Notes: generated by a model not told the origin, from the sequence alone. Numbered from the stretch's first letter, positions 42,706 through 51,974 are shown. The stretch is 64,000 nucleotides of DNA from Thermohalobaculum sp039030715 (GCA_039030715.1 JBCCDU010000008.1:1-64000); one strand, 5' to 3'. Made by a program: numbers and translations.

Positions 42706-43860
42706 TCAGTTCGCAGCGGCGTCTGGGAAGTCCAGCGTCACCTCCTGCGGGTCGACCTTGCCGCCCGGTCTTGCGCGCTGGACGCCATTGACGACCACGC
42801 GATCCTCGGCGGTCAGCCCTTCGCGGATCACGCGCATGCCGCGGAAGAGCGCGCCGGGTTTTACCACCCGGGCGGAAACCGTGCCCTCCTCATCGACCAC
42901 CATAACGATCTTGCGTGCCTGATCCGAGAGAATGACGGAATCGGGGAGGAGCAGAGCCTCGTATTCGCCCGAGCCGATGATCCGCAACCGGGCGAACAGG
43001 CCGGGGGTCAGCAGATCGTCGGGGTTCTCCAGAATGGCGCGCCCGGTGATGGTGCCCGCATTGGGGTCTATCTCGTTGGCAACGAAGTCCATCCTGCCTT
43101 CATGCAGCCAATCGTCCTCGTCTATCAACTTGGCCTGCACGAGATTAGCCTCGTTACGGGACGAAGGCCGGTCGCCGTTCAGCGACATGCGTGAATACTT
43201 CAGGAAATCCGCCTCCGACGCTGTGAACACCAGATGGATCGGGTCGGTCGTGACAATCGTGGCCAGCAGGGTTTCGCCCGTGGTGACGAGGTTGCCGATA
43301 TCCACACGGCTGTCCGATATCCGCCCGGTGAAGGGGGCTTTCACTTCGGTGAATTCCAGATTGAGAGCGACGGCGCGCAGCGTGGCCTCCGCCACGGCGA
43401 CTTGCGCATCGGCCTGCAGTTTGGCGGCGATCCGCTCGTCCAGTGTGGATTCAGCCACGGTGCGGTTGCGGACCAGCTGCTCGCCGCGCTCCAACTCGGT
43501 CTGCGCGCGGGTCTGTTCGGCTTTCGCGGCCTCCAGTTCGGCGTTCGAGCGGGCAAATTCGGCCTCGAAAGGACGCGGGTCGATAACGTAGAGGACATCG
43601 CCCTTTTGCACCAGTTGTCCGTCCCTGAAGAGGATCTGTTGCAGATAGCCCGACACACGGGCACGCAGTTCGACCCGCTCTACCGCCTCGAACCGACCGG
43701 TATATTCATCCCAATCCACAACCATGGCTGACAGTGGCGGCGCGACATCCACCGGCATCGGCCCCTGCTGCGCGGCGGCAAAACTGGTGCTGGTCAACAG
43801 CATCGCTAGGCTGCAAGCAAGGTTTGCGAGCAGCATTTTTGTTCGGATCGCGCTAAACAT
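42706..43860 (-). CDS. RND efflux periplasmic adaptor subunit (AcrA/MexA-like)
   Basis: 384-residue membrane-fusion protein. A signal peptide (MFSAIRTKMLLANLACSLAMLLTSTSFAAAQQ) is followed by the adaptor start (VERVELRARVSGYLQQILFRDGQLVQKGDVLYVIDPRPFEAEF, the lipoyl/barrel region), a coiled-coil hairpin rich in A, E and Q, the second lipoyl half (LEFTEVKAPFTGRISDSRVDIGNLV), and beta-barrel and membrane-proximal domains (IDPNAGTITGRAILENPDDLLTPGLFARLRI). The frame extends to 43989, but GGAAGG seven bases before the ATG at 43860 and the signal peptide fix the start. It pairs with the permease just downstream and bridges it to an outer-membrane channel. Confidence 0.92.
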   Translation of the reverse strand: MFSAIRTKMLLANLACSLAMLLTSTSFAAAQQGPMPVDVAPPLSAMVVDWDEYTGRFEAVERVELRARVSGYLQQILFRDGQLVQKGDVLYVIDPRPFEAEFARSNAELEAAKAEQTRAQTELERGEQLVRNRTVAESTLDERIAAKLQADAQVAVAEATLRAVALNLEFTEVKAPFTGRISDSRVDIGNLVTTGETLLATIVTTDPIHLVFTASEADFLKYSRMSLNGDRPSSRNEANLVQAKLIDEDDWLHEGRMDFVANEIDPNAGTITGRAILENPDDLLTPGLFARLRIIGSGEYEALLLPDSVILSDQARKIVMVVDEEGTVSARVVKPGALFRGMRVIREGLTAEDRVVVNGVQRARPGGKVDPQEVTLDFPDAAAN

Positions 43861-44264
43861 GAATGTGCCTTCCAGTGCTTCGGACGGGAGCAGGGTACCC
43901 GCAAGGGCGCCAGCGTCGCGGGCCAGACCAAGTCTGCGACCGCGACACTGCCCAGGGTGAATCGCACTCCTCAACATCAACCCTAGCACCGGCAGCTTGG
44001 GCTGAGAACAGTCAAGGTTGGCGAACTTGTGCGGTGCGGCAGCCTGGGTGTTTAGGCGGACTTTGATCCGCCATGCATCGTGTTGAATTGGTGCGTTTAG
44101 ATCAGCCGCAAAACATCGGTTCGCGTCGGAATACGCGCGGCGGGCATGTCGGGTGGCCTCGGCGGTTTTCGCTGGGCGCTTCGCAGCGGTGGTTGCTGCA
44201 CGCCCGCTCTTTTGCGAAATTTCTCAAGCCGGTGGAGGTGACACCTCCAGCCGGTCGATCCCGT
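43861..44264. other. Intergenic region between the hybrid kinase and the efflux operon
   Basis: About 400 bases between two minus-strand genes. It holds the 3' hairpin of the kinase gene (44229-44254), a second small hairpin GGCGGA-ctttga-TCCGCC (44055-44072), and presumably the efflux promoter. I find no regulator gene (for example TetR) and no convincing promoter boxes. Confidence 0.5.
44229..44254 (-). terminator. Hairpin downstream of the hybrid kinase gene
   Basis: TGGAGGTG-a-CACCTCCA (44233-44249) forms a perfect 8-base inverted repeat with a one-base centre, flanked by CCGG on each side, 11 bases past the kinase stop. The real hairpin loop would be a few bases wider. No long T-tract follows on the minus strand. 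Likely transcript end. Confidence 0.5.
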
Positions 44265-46139
44265 TCAAATATGCTGGTCGACCTTGTCGAGCAGCTTGCG
44301 GATATCCACCGGTTTGGTGAGGTAATCGTCTGCACCCAGGGCCATGCATTCCTCGTGTGCGCTGGCCATGGCATTCGCTGTGAAAACCAGGATTGGCACA
44401 TTGGCATAGGCCGCATCGGATTGGCGGATCACCTCGATCGCTTCTTCGCCGGACATCACAGGCATCTGCAGATCCATGATCACTAGATCGTAGGGCGCCT
44501 GGTCCAGCGCATGGATGGCTTCACGCCCGTTTTCGGCCAGCGTGACATCATAACCGCGGGGCCGCAGCGCCTCCATCACCAGGAACTGATTGACGCTATT
44601 ATCCTCGACCAGCAGGACCTGTTTGTGGCGAGGCTCTTCCTCCGGCGAGGAGAGATCGAGAAGCGAGGAATCGACGCCGTTGGTCTGGCCGCGACGGCAT
44701 GGCCGCAGCGGGATCTCGAACCAGAAGCTCGCACCCTCCCCGGGCTCGCTTTCGACACCGATGCGACCGCCCATCAGTTCGACCAGGCTGGAGGAGATCG
44801 CGAGGCCCAAGCCGGTGCCGCCATGCTTGCGGATATTCGAGCCATCAGCCTGACGAAACCGTTCGAAGATCGTTGCCTGCTGATCGGTTGGAATGCCGGG
44901 TCCGGTATCGCGCACTTCGAACCGCAGACCGCCGCGCGCGGCTTTGCGGGCATGGATCGCGATGCCGCCATCCTCGGTGAACTTGACGGCGTTCCCAGCC
45001 AGATTGATCAGGATCTGCTTCACCCGCCGCGCGTCGCCGATATAGCTGGAGTCTCCAGGCAGATCGACATGGCGGGTGATCTCAAGCCCCTTCTTGATCA
45101 CGACGCCCATCACGGTCTGCATGGTCTGGTCGATAACCTCGACGACGTCGAAGGCTTCGTCTTCGACCCTCGCCAAGCCAGCTTCGATCCGGCTGATATC
45201 CAGCACATCGTCGATAATTGCCAGCAGCGAGGCGCCGGAGGTCTGCACGGTCTCGGTATAGCGGCGCTGCTGCTCGGTCAGTTCGGTCTGCTCCAGCAAC
45301 TGGGCCATGCCCAGGACGCCATTCAACGGTGTGCGGATCTCATGGCTCATATTGGCCAGGAATTCCGATTTCAGGCGCGTCGCCTCCAGCGCTTCGTTGC
45401 GCGAGGCTTCCAGCGCATCGCGGGCCTCGTGCATTTCGGTCACATCGGTTTCGCTAAGCAGGATCGCGCGCTTGCCGGTCGCCGCGTCATGGCAGGCGAA
45501 GGCGTGGACATCGTGCCAGCGCAGCCCGTGGATGGTCTTTACCCTCACAGTCATCTGACACATCCGCGTCTCGGCGATCTTGGCGAACATCTCCTCGGTG
45601 TCTTCGGGATTTTCGAATCGCTCCGACATGTCGATGGTCGAGGAGCCATAACGCGCCCTGGCCGTCGGATTGCAGTAGAGGACCCGCCCGTCCACATCCA
45701 GGAGCGAGATCATCACGGTGGTATGCAGCAGAGCCTCGGAACTGCGCAGCGCTTCCGGGGTCGAAAGCGTCTCCTCCACCCCCTCGCAGAGCATCGCCAT
45801 CCGCCCGTCTTCCATCCGGATGCCGCGATACTTCACCCGGGTGGTGCGCGGGTTCCCATCTGGGTAGAGCGTCCAAAGCTCCGAGAACATGCTGTCGGGG
45901 TCGCGCTCGAAATCCTCCTTGTACTGGCGTAGCCGCTGATCGACGGCGGGCGACATGTCGACCGACAGATCGCGCGAGCGCAACTCCTCCAGGCTCGGTG
46001 CATGCCACAGGTCCAGTGCGGCATCGTTGGCCCATGCCACGCGCATCAGGTCGATGTCATAGACCCAGAGCGCGATGCCAAGCTTGTCGATAAAATCCCG
46101 AGCAAGCACGCTGGTATAGTGATTATCTCGGTTGATCAT
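44265..46139 (-). CDS. PAS-domain hybrid sensor histidine kinase with receiver domain
   Basis: 624-residue soluble sensor with no predicted membrane helix. Two PAS-like domains fill residues 1 to about 250. A HisKA dimerisation domain with the phospho-acceptor in ANMSHEIRTPLNGVLGMAQLL follows, then HATPase_c (NLAGNAVKFTEDGG N box, DTGPGIP G1, HGGTGLGLAISSSLVELMGG G2/F) and a C-terminal REC domain with the phospho-acceptor Asp in DLVIMDLQMPVMSGEEA and a KPVD switch. The track-style frame runs upstream to 46706, but that overlaps the divergent GGDEF gene; AGGA spaced five bases before the ATG at 46139 gives the likely start. The cognate regulator and signal are unknown. Confidence 0.9.
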   Translation of the reverse strand: MINRDNHYTSVLARDFIDKLGIALWVYDIDLMRVAWANDAALDLWHAPSLEELRSRDLSVDMSPAVDQRLRQYKEDFERDPDSMFSELWTLYPDGNPRTTRVKYRGIRMEDGRMAMLCEGVEETLSTPEALRSSEALLHTTVMISLLDVDGRVLYCNPTARARYGSSTIDMSERFENPEDTEEMFAKIAETRMCQMTVRVKTIHGLRWHDVHAFACHDAATGKRAILLSETDVTEMHEARDALEASRNEALEATRLKSEFLANMSHEIRTPLNGVLGMAQLLEQTELTEQQRRYTETVQTSGASLLAIIDDVLDISRIEAGLARVEDEAFDVVEVIDQTMQTVMGVVIKKGLEITRHVDLPGDSSYIGDARRVKQILINLAGNAVKFTEDGGIAIHARKAARGGLRFEVRDTGPGIPTDQQATIFERFRQADGSNIRKHGGTGLGLAISSSLVELMGGRIGVESEPGEGASFWFEIPLRPCRRGQTNGVDSSLLDLSSPEEEPRHKQVLLVEDNSVNQFLVMEALRPRGYDVTLAENGREAIHALDQAPYDLVIMDLQMPVMSGEEAIEVIRQSDAAYANVPILVFTANAMASAHEECMALGADDYLTKPVDIRKLLDKVDQHI

Positions 46140-46266
46140 GAACATCCTGGCCGGAATCTCTCTGCTCACACAATCATAGCGGTAGTCGCTTTTGGTTAAA
46201 GGAATCCAGCGTTCTGCAACTAAAGGTACGCAGAAATTGACCGATGCGCTCATACGCGACGCACGA

Positions 46267-46287
46267 CGCACCCTACAGCAGGGTGTG
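46267..46287. promoter_or_regulatory. Imperfect palindrome between divergent signalling genes
   Basis: CGCACCCT-acagc-AGGGTGTG, an 8-base inverted repeat with one G-T pair, lies midway in the 280-base divergent region between the hybrid kinase and the GGDEF-EAL gene. It is placed to serve both promoters as an operator. No regulator can be named. Confidence 0.35.
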
Positions 46288-46419
46288 CGCATGACCAACA
46301 CATCGATTGTTAAGCTTTGCTGGCTAACGCTGTAGGCGCATTGCGCGCTGTCTCTAACGGCGGCTGGTGCCGAGGAATATGCGCGAAACGAAGGCGCAGA
46401 AACGGGAAAGGTCTGCCAA

Positions 46420-48582
46420 TTGCCCTTGACCATACCCCGAACGAAAGATCTGCCGATCCTCTGGAAGGTCACTTCGGCTGCGGCGCTGTGCCTGATGCTG
46501 GTCATCGGGATCATCGCCGTCGATGGTCTGGTCGCGCGCGAGCAGAATCGCGTGCTGAACCAGTGGGAGCAGACGGAAATCCAAGTAGTGAATGCCGCGT
46601 TGGACCTGCCGAATGCGCTTTCGGGCATGCAGACCGCGCTCCACCACCTGACATTTGACGATGCGGCGGGTATCCCGGCGCTCAATGCGCGCGAAGCACA
46701 GACCAAGCCGCTGCGCGATGCGCTGGCGACGGACAGAGAGCAGGCGTTGCGCCTGATCGCAGAAATAAGCGAAGCGGAACCCGAAACCGGTCAGCGGCTG
46801 CTGAGGATTTTCAACGGCTACTCTGACGAGATCGCCCTGATCCAGACGGAGCAGAACCAGACTCTCAAGACAGCGGCGTTTCATCGCGCTACGGGGCTTT
46901 ATTCTTCGCTGCGCGAGGTAACTTCTGACTTCGCGAGCGTACGTCGTGACGCGCTGCTGCGCGAAATGCACCGGCTGCGCAGCGACGCGCATATGGTGCT
47001 GCTGGGCCTGCTGGGTTTGCTGATGCTGGTGGGTGCGCTGGTTGCAACGCTGCTGATTGGCACGGCCTATCGGATCAACGCGACCGTGCGCAAGATCATG
47101 AAAACGACGAACGACCTCGCAGACGGTACGGCCGATCCCGAAACGCTGGATCTCGGCCTGGATCTGACGCGGGGGGACGAAGTCGGCCAGATCGGGCGCA
47201 GCCTCAGCCGGCTGATCGAGGTTCTGCGCGAGGTAACGGCAGCACGCGATGCGCTGCGGCGCCTGTCGATTTCTGATCCGCTGACCGAACTGCCGAACCG
47301 GCGCGGCCTGGACGAGCAACTCGAAGAATGGCTCCAGGGGCCGGAGGCGTTGCCGGTGCTGACGGCAATGCATATCGATCTCGATCACTTCAAGGTGGTG
47401 AACGACACGATGGGCCATGATGCGGGCGATTTTGTTTTGCAGACCGCAGCCAAGCGCATGCAACACGCGGTTCGCGAGAGCGACGTCGTTGCCCGCGTCG
47501 GCGGGGACGAGTTCGTTGTTTTGCTCCCTGAACTCGACGATCTGGGCCGCCTTGCGCAGATCGCGATGCGCATCATTGCCAGCCTCAGCGAGCCGATCAC
47601 CTTCGATCAGCGCCCTTGTCAGATCGGCGCCTCAATCGGTATCGCCATCGGGGGCTTTTACCATGGGATCGAACAGCCGGAGCAGTTGTTGAAAGATGCC
47701 GATTTGGCTGTGTTCAAGTCCAAGGCGAACGGGCGTGGCAAATTCTCGGTCTTCGACAAAAACATGCGTGCCCTGATTGAACACCAGCGCGCCATGGCCG
47801 AGCGCCTGACCGCGGCGCTGGAAGACAATCATATCGAGGCCTGGTTGCAGCCGGTCATGGATCCGGCGGGGGAGCGTCTGCTCTCGGTCGAAGCCCTGGC
47901 ACGCTGGCGCGATCCGACGCTGGGCCTCATCTCGGCGGAAGACTTCATCGAAATCGCGACCCAGCGCAATCTGATAACCGATATCGGCACCGTAGTGATC
48001 GCACGGGCCAGCCGCGCCGCCGCGAGGTGGATCGCCAAGGGCCATGATATCCCGCAGCTTTCGTTCAATCTCTCCGGCGTGGAACTCAAATCCCCCGCCA
48101 TCGTGGATGAGATCAAATGGGCACTGGAACACGCCGAAATGCCGCCTGAGCGCGTGGCGCTGGAAATCAACGCGAAACTTCCGCAGGAGCGGGGCGGCGA
48201 AGTGGCGCTGGCCTCGATCGGGCGGTTGCGCGCAATGGGCATAACAATCGTGGTGGACGATCTCGATGTCGACAATCCGACCCCCAGCGAACTCGAAACC
48301 TTGGGCGCGGGCATTGTGAAGCTGGACCGGAAACTGGCGGACAGCCTGATCGACGATCCCAAACAGGAAGCCCGCATTGCAAGGCTGGTCGACAGCCTGT
48401 CGTCCATGCAATTGACGGTCTACGGCAAGGGCATCTCGGATCAGGTTCTGGCTGAAAAGCTGCTGGCGGCGGGCTGCTCGGGCCTGCAGGGCCGCCTGAT
48501 CGCCGCGCCCATGCCCTTCGAGGATTTCGAGGCATGGCTGGTGGAGCGTGATCGCGGCCAATTGCGCGAAGGGGCAGCCTGA
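46420..48582 (+). CDS. Membrane GGDEF-EAL protein: intact diguanylate cyclase, degenerate EAL
   Basis: 720-residue inner-membrane c-di-GMP protein. Two helices (about 15-40 and 190-215) flank a periplasmic sensor region of about 150 residues, then a HAMP-like linker, then GGDEF at 361-365 with a correctly spaced inhibitory RESD site at 352-355, so cyclase activity with product feedback is expected. The EAL domain keeps E491 (EAL), the N in FNLSG, LEIN, and DD, but the usual AEGVE motif is YGKGI, putting K670 where a metal/base glutamate should be, and the DFGTG loop is lost. The TTG start has GGGAAAGG eight bases upstream. It is divergent from the hybrid kinase and may link that signal to surface-polymer production. 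Confidence 0.88.
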   Translation: MPLTIPRTKDLPILWKVTSAAALCLMLVIGIIAVDGLVAREQNRVLNQWEQTEIQVVNAALDLPNALSGMQTALHHLTFDDAAGIPALNAREAQTKPLRDALATDREQALRLIAEISEAEPETGQRLLRIFNGYSDEIALIQTEQNQTLKTAAFHRATGLYSSLREVTSDFASVRRDALLREMHRLRSDAHMVLLGLLGLLMLVGALVATLLIGTAYRINATVRKIMKTTNDLADGTADPETLDLGLDLTRGDEVGQIGRSLSRLIEVLREVTAARDALRRLSISDPLTELPNRRGLDEQLEEWLQGPEALPVLTAMHIDLDHFKVVNDTMGHDAGDFVLQTAAKRMQHAVRESDVVARVGGDEFVVLLPELDDLGRLAQIAMRIIASLSEPITFDQRPCQIGASIGIAIGGFYHGIEQPEQLLKDADLAVFKSKANGRGKFSVFDKNMRALIEHQRAMAERLTAALEDNHIEAWLQPVMDPAGERLLSVEALARWRDPTLGLISAEDFIEIATQRNLITDIGTVVIARASRAAARWIAKGHDIPQLSFNLSGVELKSPAIVDEIKWALEHAEMPPERVALEINAKLPQERGGEVALASIGRLRAMGITIVVDDLDVDNPTPSELETLGAGIVKLDRKLADSLIDDPKQEARIARLVDSLSSMQLTVYGKGISDQVLAEKLLAAGCSGLQGRLIAAPMPFEDFEAWLVERDRGQLREGAA

Positions 48583-48589
48583 AGGTAAA

Positions 48590-49705
48590 TCAAACCAGGC
48601 GTTCCGCCAGATAGCCATAGAAATCCCAGATCGTCCCTTCGAGATCTGGCGGCGCCAGCGGCCCGCTGGTTGCAAACCTGCTGTTCAGGCCCCTTTGCAT
48701 GTCCAGCAGGCGGGCCTTGTCCTCGGCATTGAACGCGGCGGCGAAGGCAAGACGGGCCGCAGCCTCATCACCCTCAAAGGTCGCCCCGCGGGCGACCACA
48801 CCCCACCTGGTCTGAACGCTTTGCGGACCGGTCGGGGTTAACGTCATGTAGACGGCAGAGTTGGGCGAGATCGCCGTGACAAAACCCGGATAGATCCAGA
48901 CCATCATGGACAGCGCGCGTTCCTCCGTCGTCATGTCGGAATGATACTCACGCCGCCCTTCGAAAGCCGGGTCGTAATGCGCTTTATAGGTCGTAAAGGC
49001 GGGCCCGTTTGCGGATTTGCGGCAGAGACGGGTGGGGGTCATCGGGTGCAGCGTACTACGGTGAACCTGGGTGAGGTGATACCCCTCCATAAAATTTTCC
49101 GCCAGCCCCTTCCAGTTGACCGCCCATTCCTCAGTCTGGCTTCCCGCCAGGCGCATCTCCTCGGGGTGATAGTTGCGCACCAGCGGGTCCAGCGCCCGCA
49201 GTTGCGGCAGAAGAGGCGGCGCGGTACCATCCAGATTGACGAAAATCCATCCCATCCACTCGGCCGTCGCAAATTGCGGCAGGGCGCAGGTGGCACGATC
49301 GAAACCCGGCTGATCCTCGACCAAAGGTGCGCGCAAGAGGGTGCCTCGCAGATCATAGCTCCACGCATGATAAGGGCAGAGGAAGCGCTTTGTTGTGCCC
49401 GACCCCTCGACCAGGCGGCTGCCGCGATGGCGGCAAACATTGCTGAGCACCCGGATACCATCGGGACCGCGCGCGACGATCAGGGGCTCGCCGATCACCT
49501 CCGTCGTGAAGAAATCGCCGGTTTCGGGTATCTCGTCGGCTCGACCCAACGCGATCCAGCCGGGCAGGAAGACCTGTGCAATCTCGGCCTCCTGCACCTC
49601 GGGCGAGGTGTAGAATGGCGGCGGCATCGCCATTGGAACACCGTCCGCGTGCCATGTTGCCAGGGCTTCGCGCCAGTCAGGCCTCTTCAAATCCCTCAAG
49701 TACAT
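48590..49705 (-). CDS. Rieske-type aromatic-ring-hydroxylating or amine oxygenase, alpha subunit
   Basis: 371-residue Rieske non-haem iron oxygenase. The Rieske [2Fe-2S] ligands are in CRHRG (C-x-H) and CPYHAW (C-x2-H). The mononuclear iron region is ENFMEGYHLTQVHRSTLH with two histidines, and a downstream Asp completes the site. The length and lack of a C-terminal reductase fit single-component-style alpha subunits such as those acting on choline, carnitine or stachydrine; the substrate is not certain. The ATG at 49705 overlaps the end of the upstream hydrolase gene by 29 bases; an internal ATG at 49633 would remove the overlap but also conserved sequence. No ferredoxin or reductase gene is adjacent. 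Confidence 0.85.
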   Translation of the reverse strand: MYLRDLKRPDWREALATWHADGVPMAMPPPFYTSPEVQEAEIAQVFLPGWIALGRADEIPETGDFFTTEVIGEPLIVARGPDGIRVLSNVCRHRGSRLVEGSGTTKRFLCPYHAWSYDLRGTLLRAPLVEDQPGFDRATCALPQFATAEWMGWIFVNLDGTAPPLLPQLRALDPLVRNYHPEEMRLAGSQTEEWAVNWKGLAENFMEGYHLTQVHRSTLHPMTPTRLCRKSANGPAFTTYKAHYDPAFEGRREYHSDMTTEERALSMMVWIYPGFVTAISPNSAVYMTLTPTGPQSVQTRWGVVARGATFEGDEAAARLAFAAAFNAEDKARLLDMQRGLNSRFATSGPLAPPDLEGTIWDFYGYLAERLV

Positions 49706-50708
49706 TGACCGTGTTCACCCCGATCTCTGACACTGCGTAACCACCCTCCATGACAAACAGGGTTGGCAGGCCAAGGCGCGCCAGTTTGCGCCCATAATTG
49801 GTGAAATCGGCACTTTCTAACTTGAAGAAGCTGATCGGGTCGTCCTTGAACGTGTCGACGCCGAGCGAGACAACCAGAGCGTCCGCGCCGAAGCGACGAA
49901 TTCGCGTCATGGCATCCTCAAGCGCTTCGGCCCAGACGGGGTAGGGCGTGCCGGGGGGCAGGGGATAGTTGACATTCGCCCCCTCGCCATCGCCCTGGCC
50001 GGTCTCGTCCGCGCCGCCCAGGAAATGGGGGAACGCGTCTTCCGGATCGCCGTGGAGCGAGAGGAAGAGCACATCGGCGCGATCGTAAAAGATCGCCTGC
50101 GTACCGTTGCCATGGTGGAAATCCACGTCAAGCACCGCGACCCGCGCCGCGCCCTGATCGCGAAAACCCTGGGCGGCGATGGCCGCGTTGTTGAGGAAGC
50201 AATATCCCCCGAACATATCCTGAGCCGCGTGGTGTCCCGGCGGGCGGCAGAGCGCGAAGGCCGATTTTGCGCCCGCGCTGATGGTGCGCTGCCCGGTCAG
50301 GGCGACGTTGGCGGCGGCGATCGCGGCCTCCCATGTGCCGCCGGAGATGGCGGTTTCGGATGCCAGGCAGTAATACCCCACACGCCCGTCGATGTCGCGC
50401 GGAGGCTTGGCTCGGGTCATCCGGCGTGAGGGCCAGCAGGTAGCGATTGCTTCGCCCGTGTAGCCTGCGGCCTGCCATTCTTCCCAACAACTGCTGAGGA
50501 ATGCGACATAGTCGGGGTCGTGTACCGCAAGAACTGGGTCGAGACCGAAACTGCCGGGTTCGATCACCTCGCCAAGGCCGCGGGCCTGGATACGGGCCAG
50601 GATATGGTCAATGCGTTCGGGGCATTCGAATGGGGTGACGAACTGGCCGCCGTGAAGTTCGGTTTTCGATGCGCGAAGGCGGTGTGTTTCAGTGTGGATC
50701 GTGATCAT
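49677..50708 (-). CDS. Histone-deacetylase-family amidohydrolase (acetylpolyamine-type)
   Basis: 343-residue zinc hydrolase of the arginase/deacetylase fold. The catalytic and metal-binding set is visible: PPGHHAAQDMFGGYCFLNNAAIAA (tandem HH base), VAVLDVDFHHGNGTQAIF (D-x-H zinc ligands), and SLGVDTFKDDP (third zinc-ligand Asp). EGGYAVSEIGVNTVNVL closes the domain. Bacterial members often deacetylate N-acetylpolyamines or related amides. GGGGAA precedes the ATG at 50708; the open frame upstream to 51416 runs across the divergent argE gene and is not used. It is divergent from argE and overlaps the Rieske gene, consistent with one small catabolic unit. Confidence 0.88.
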   Translation of the reverse strand: MITIHTETHRLRASKTELHGGQFVTPFECPERIDHILARIQARGLGEVIEPGSFGLDPVLAVHDPDYVAFLSSCWEEWQAAGYTGEAIATCWPSRRMTRAKPPRDIDGRVGYYCLASETAISGGTWEAAIAAANVALTGQRTISAGAKSAFALCRPPGHHAAQDMFGGYCFLNNAAIAAQGFRDQGAARVAVLDVDFHHGNGTQAIFYDRADVLFLSLHGDPEDAFPHFLGGADETGQGDGEGANVNYPLPPGTPYPVWAEALEDAMTRIRRFGADALVVSLGVDTFKDDPISFFKLESADFTNYGRKLARLGLPTLFVMEGGYAVSEIGVNTVNVLEGFEEA

Positions 50709-50822
50709 GTGCTTCCCCGCAAGATATCGCGATATCCTAGCTGCCGGGCGAGGCCTGCCAACGACTAAGTTGCTGTGCGACCGCGAAAGCGGCAAGAGTT
50801 GACCGTCGAAGCGGAGCAACCG

Positions 50823-51974
50823 ATGACCGATACGATTGAAATTCTGGAGCGGCTTATCGCCTTTCCGACCCTTTCGCGTCAGCCGAACCGCGACCTGATC
50901 GAGTATGCGCGCGGCTTGCTGGAGGCGGCCGGAGCACATTGCGAGATGGTGGGAGAGACCGATGGCAGCCGGATGAACCTCTACGCGACCATCGGGCCAC
51001 GCGACCGGGCGGGCGTAATGCTGTCGGGACATACGGATGTCGTGCCGGTTGAAGGCCAGGACTGGTCGGTCGACCCATTTCGCCTGACTCAGCAGAACGG
51101 TCGGCTTCTGGGTCGCGGAACGGCGGATATGAAGGGCTTTGTCGCCTGTGCGCTGGCGGCTGCGGGGCGGGCGGGAACGTTGGAGACACCGCTGCATCTG
51201 GCGCTGAGCTATGATGAGGAAATTGGGTGCATCGGCGTACGCTCGCTGGTCGAGATGCTGAAGGAAGCACCCGTGCGCCCGGCGCTCTGTATCGTGGGTG
51301 AGCCGACGGCGATGGCGGTGGCCACCGGGCACAAGGGTAAGACCGCGTTGCAGACGATTTGCAGGGGGCGAGAGGGTCATTCGGCGCTTGCACCTCTGGC
51401 GATGAACGCGCTGCATCTGGCAGCGGATTTCATCGATATTCTGCGCCGCGAGCAGGTGGCCCTAGCCGAGACCGGTTTGCGCGACGGCGATTACGACGTG
51501 CCTTACACAACTGTTCATGCGGGGATCTTGCGCGGTGGGGTTCAGGTGAACATCGTGCCCAATCGAGCCGAGGTGGATTGGGAGATCCGCAATCTGGCGG
51601 GCGACGATCCTCAGGAGATTTTGGCCCGGATCCGCGCCGCGTCGGACCGTTTGGTGGCCGAAACCGACGACGCGGACGCGCGTGTCGAGATCGCGGAGAC
51701 CAATGCCTATCCTGGCCTGGACACGCCGAAGATGGCGGAGGCAGTGCAATTCGTGAGCTCTCTCACCGGAGCGAACGGGACCATCAAGGTGGCGTTTGGC
51801 ACGGAGGGTGGACTCTTTGATCGGGATTTGGCGGTGCCGACGGTGGTTTGCGGTCCGGGGTCGATGACTCAGGGGCATAAGCCGGATGAGTATGTCGCCA
51901 TCGATGATCTGACCCGCTGTGACGCGATGCTGGACGCCCTGCTGCATCGCTTGCGGGATGGGTTGGAGGTCTAG
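50823..51974 (+). CDS. argE: Acetylornithine deacetylase (ArgE/DapE-family M20 peptidase)
   Basis: 383-residue cytosolic zinc deacetylase. The ligands are in SGHTDVVPV (His), GRGTADMKGF (Asp bridging), SYDEEIGC (the EE pair with catalytic Glu), VGEPTA (Glu) and GSMTQGHKPDEY (His). Length and motifs fit ArgE, which makes ornithine from N-acetylornithine, though related amidohydrolases cannot be excluded and the neighbouring genes suggest catabolism. The frame reaches 50775, but GGAG seven bases before the ATG at 50823 fixes the start. It is divergent from the deacetylase-like gene and convergent with the DUF1028 gene, with a two-hairpin region in between. Confidence 0.85.
   Translation: MTDTIEILERLIAFPTLSRQPNRDLIEYARGLLEAAGAHCEMVGETDGSRMNLYATIGPRDRAGVMLSGHTDVVPVEGQDWSVDPFRLTQQNGRLLGRGTADMKGFVACALAAAGRAGTLETPLHLALSYDEEIGCIGVRSLVEMLKEAPVRPALCIVGEPTAMAVATGHKGKTALQTICRGREGHSALAPLAMNALHLAADFIDILRREQVALAETGLRDGDYDVPYTTVHAGILRGGVQVNIVPNRAEVDWEIRNLAGDDPQEILARIRAASDRLVAETDDADARVEIAETNAYPGLDTPKMAEAVQFVSSLTGANGTIKVAFGTEGGLFDRDLAVPTVVCGPGSMTQGHKPDEYVAIDDLTRCDAMLDALLHRLRDGLEV

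Noticed and set aside
46140..46706. N-terminal extension of the hybrid kinase beyond 46139
   Set aside because: It overlaps the divergent GGDEF-EAL gene, and the extra residues look random, with Ser/Arg-rich composition, while AGGA precedes the ATG at 46139.
50709..51416. N-terminal extension of the deacetylase-like protein
   Set aside because: It lies antisense to argE, and the conserved family start is MITIHTETHRL at 50708.
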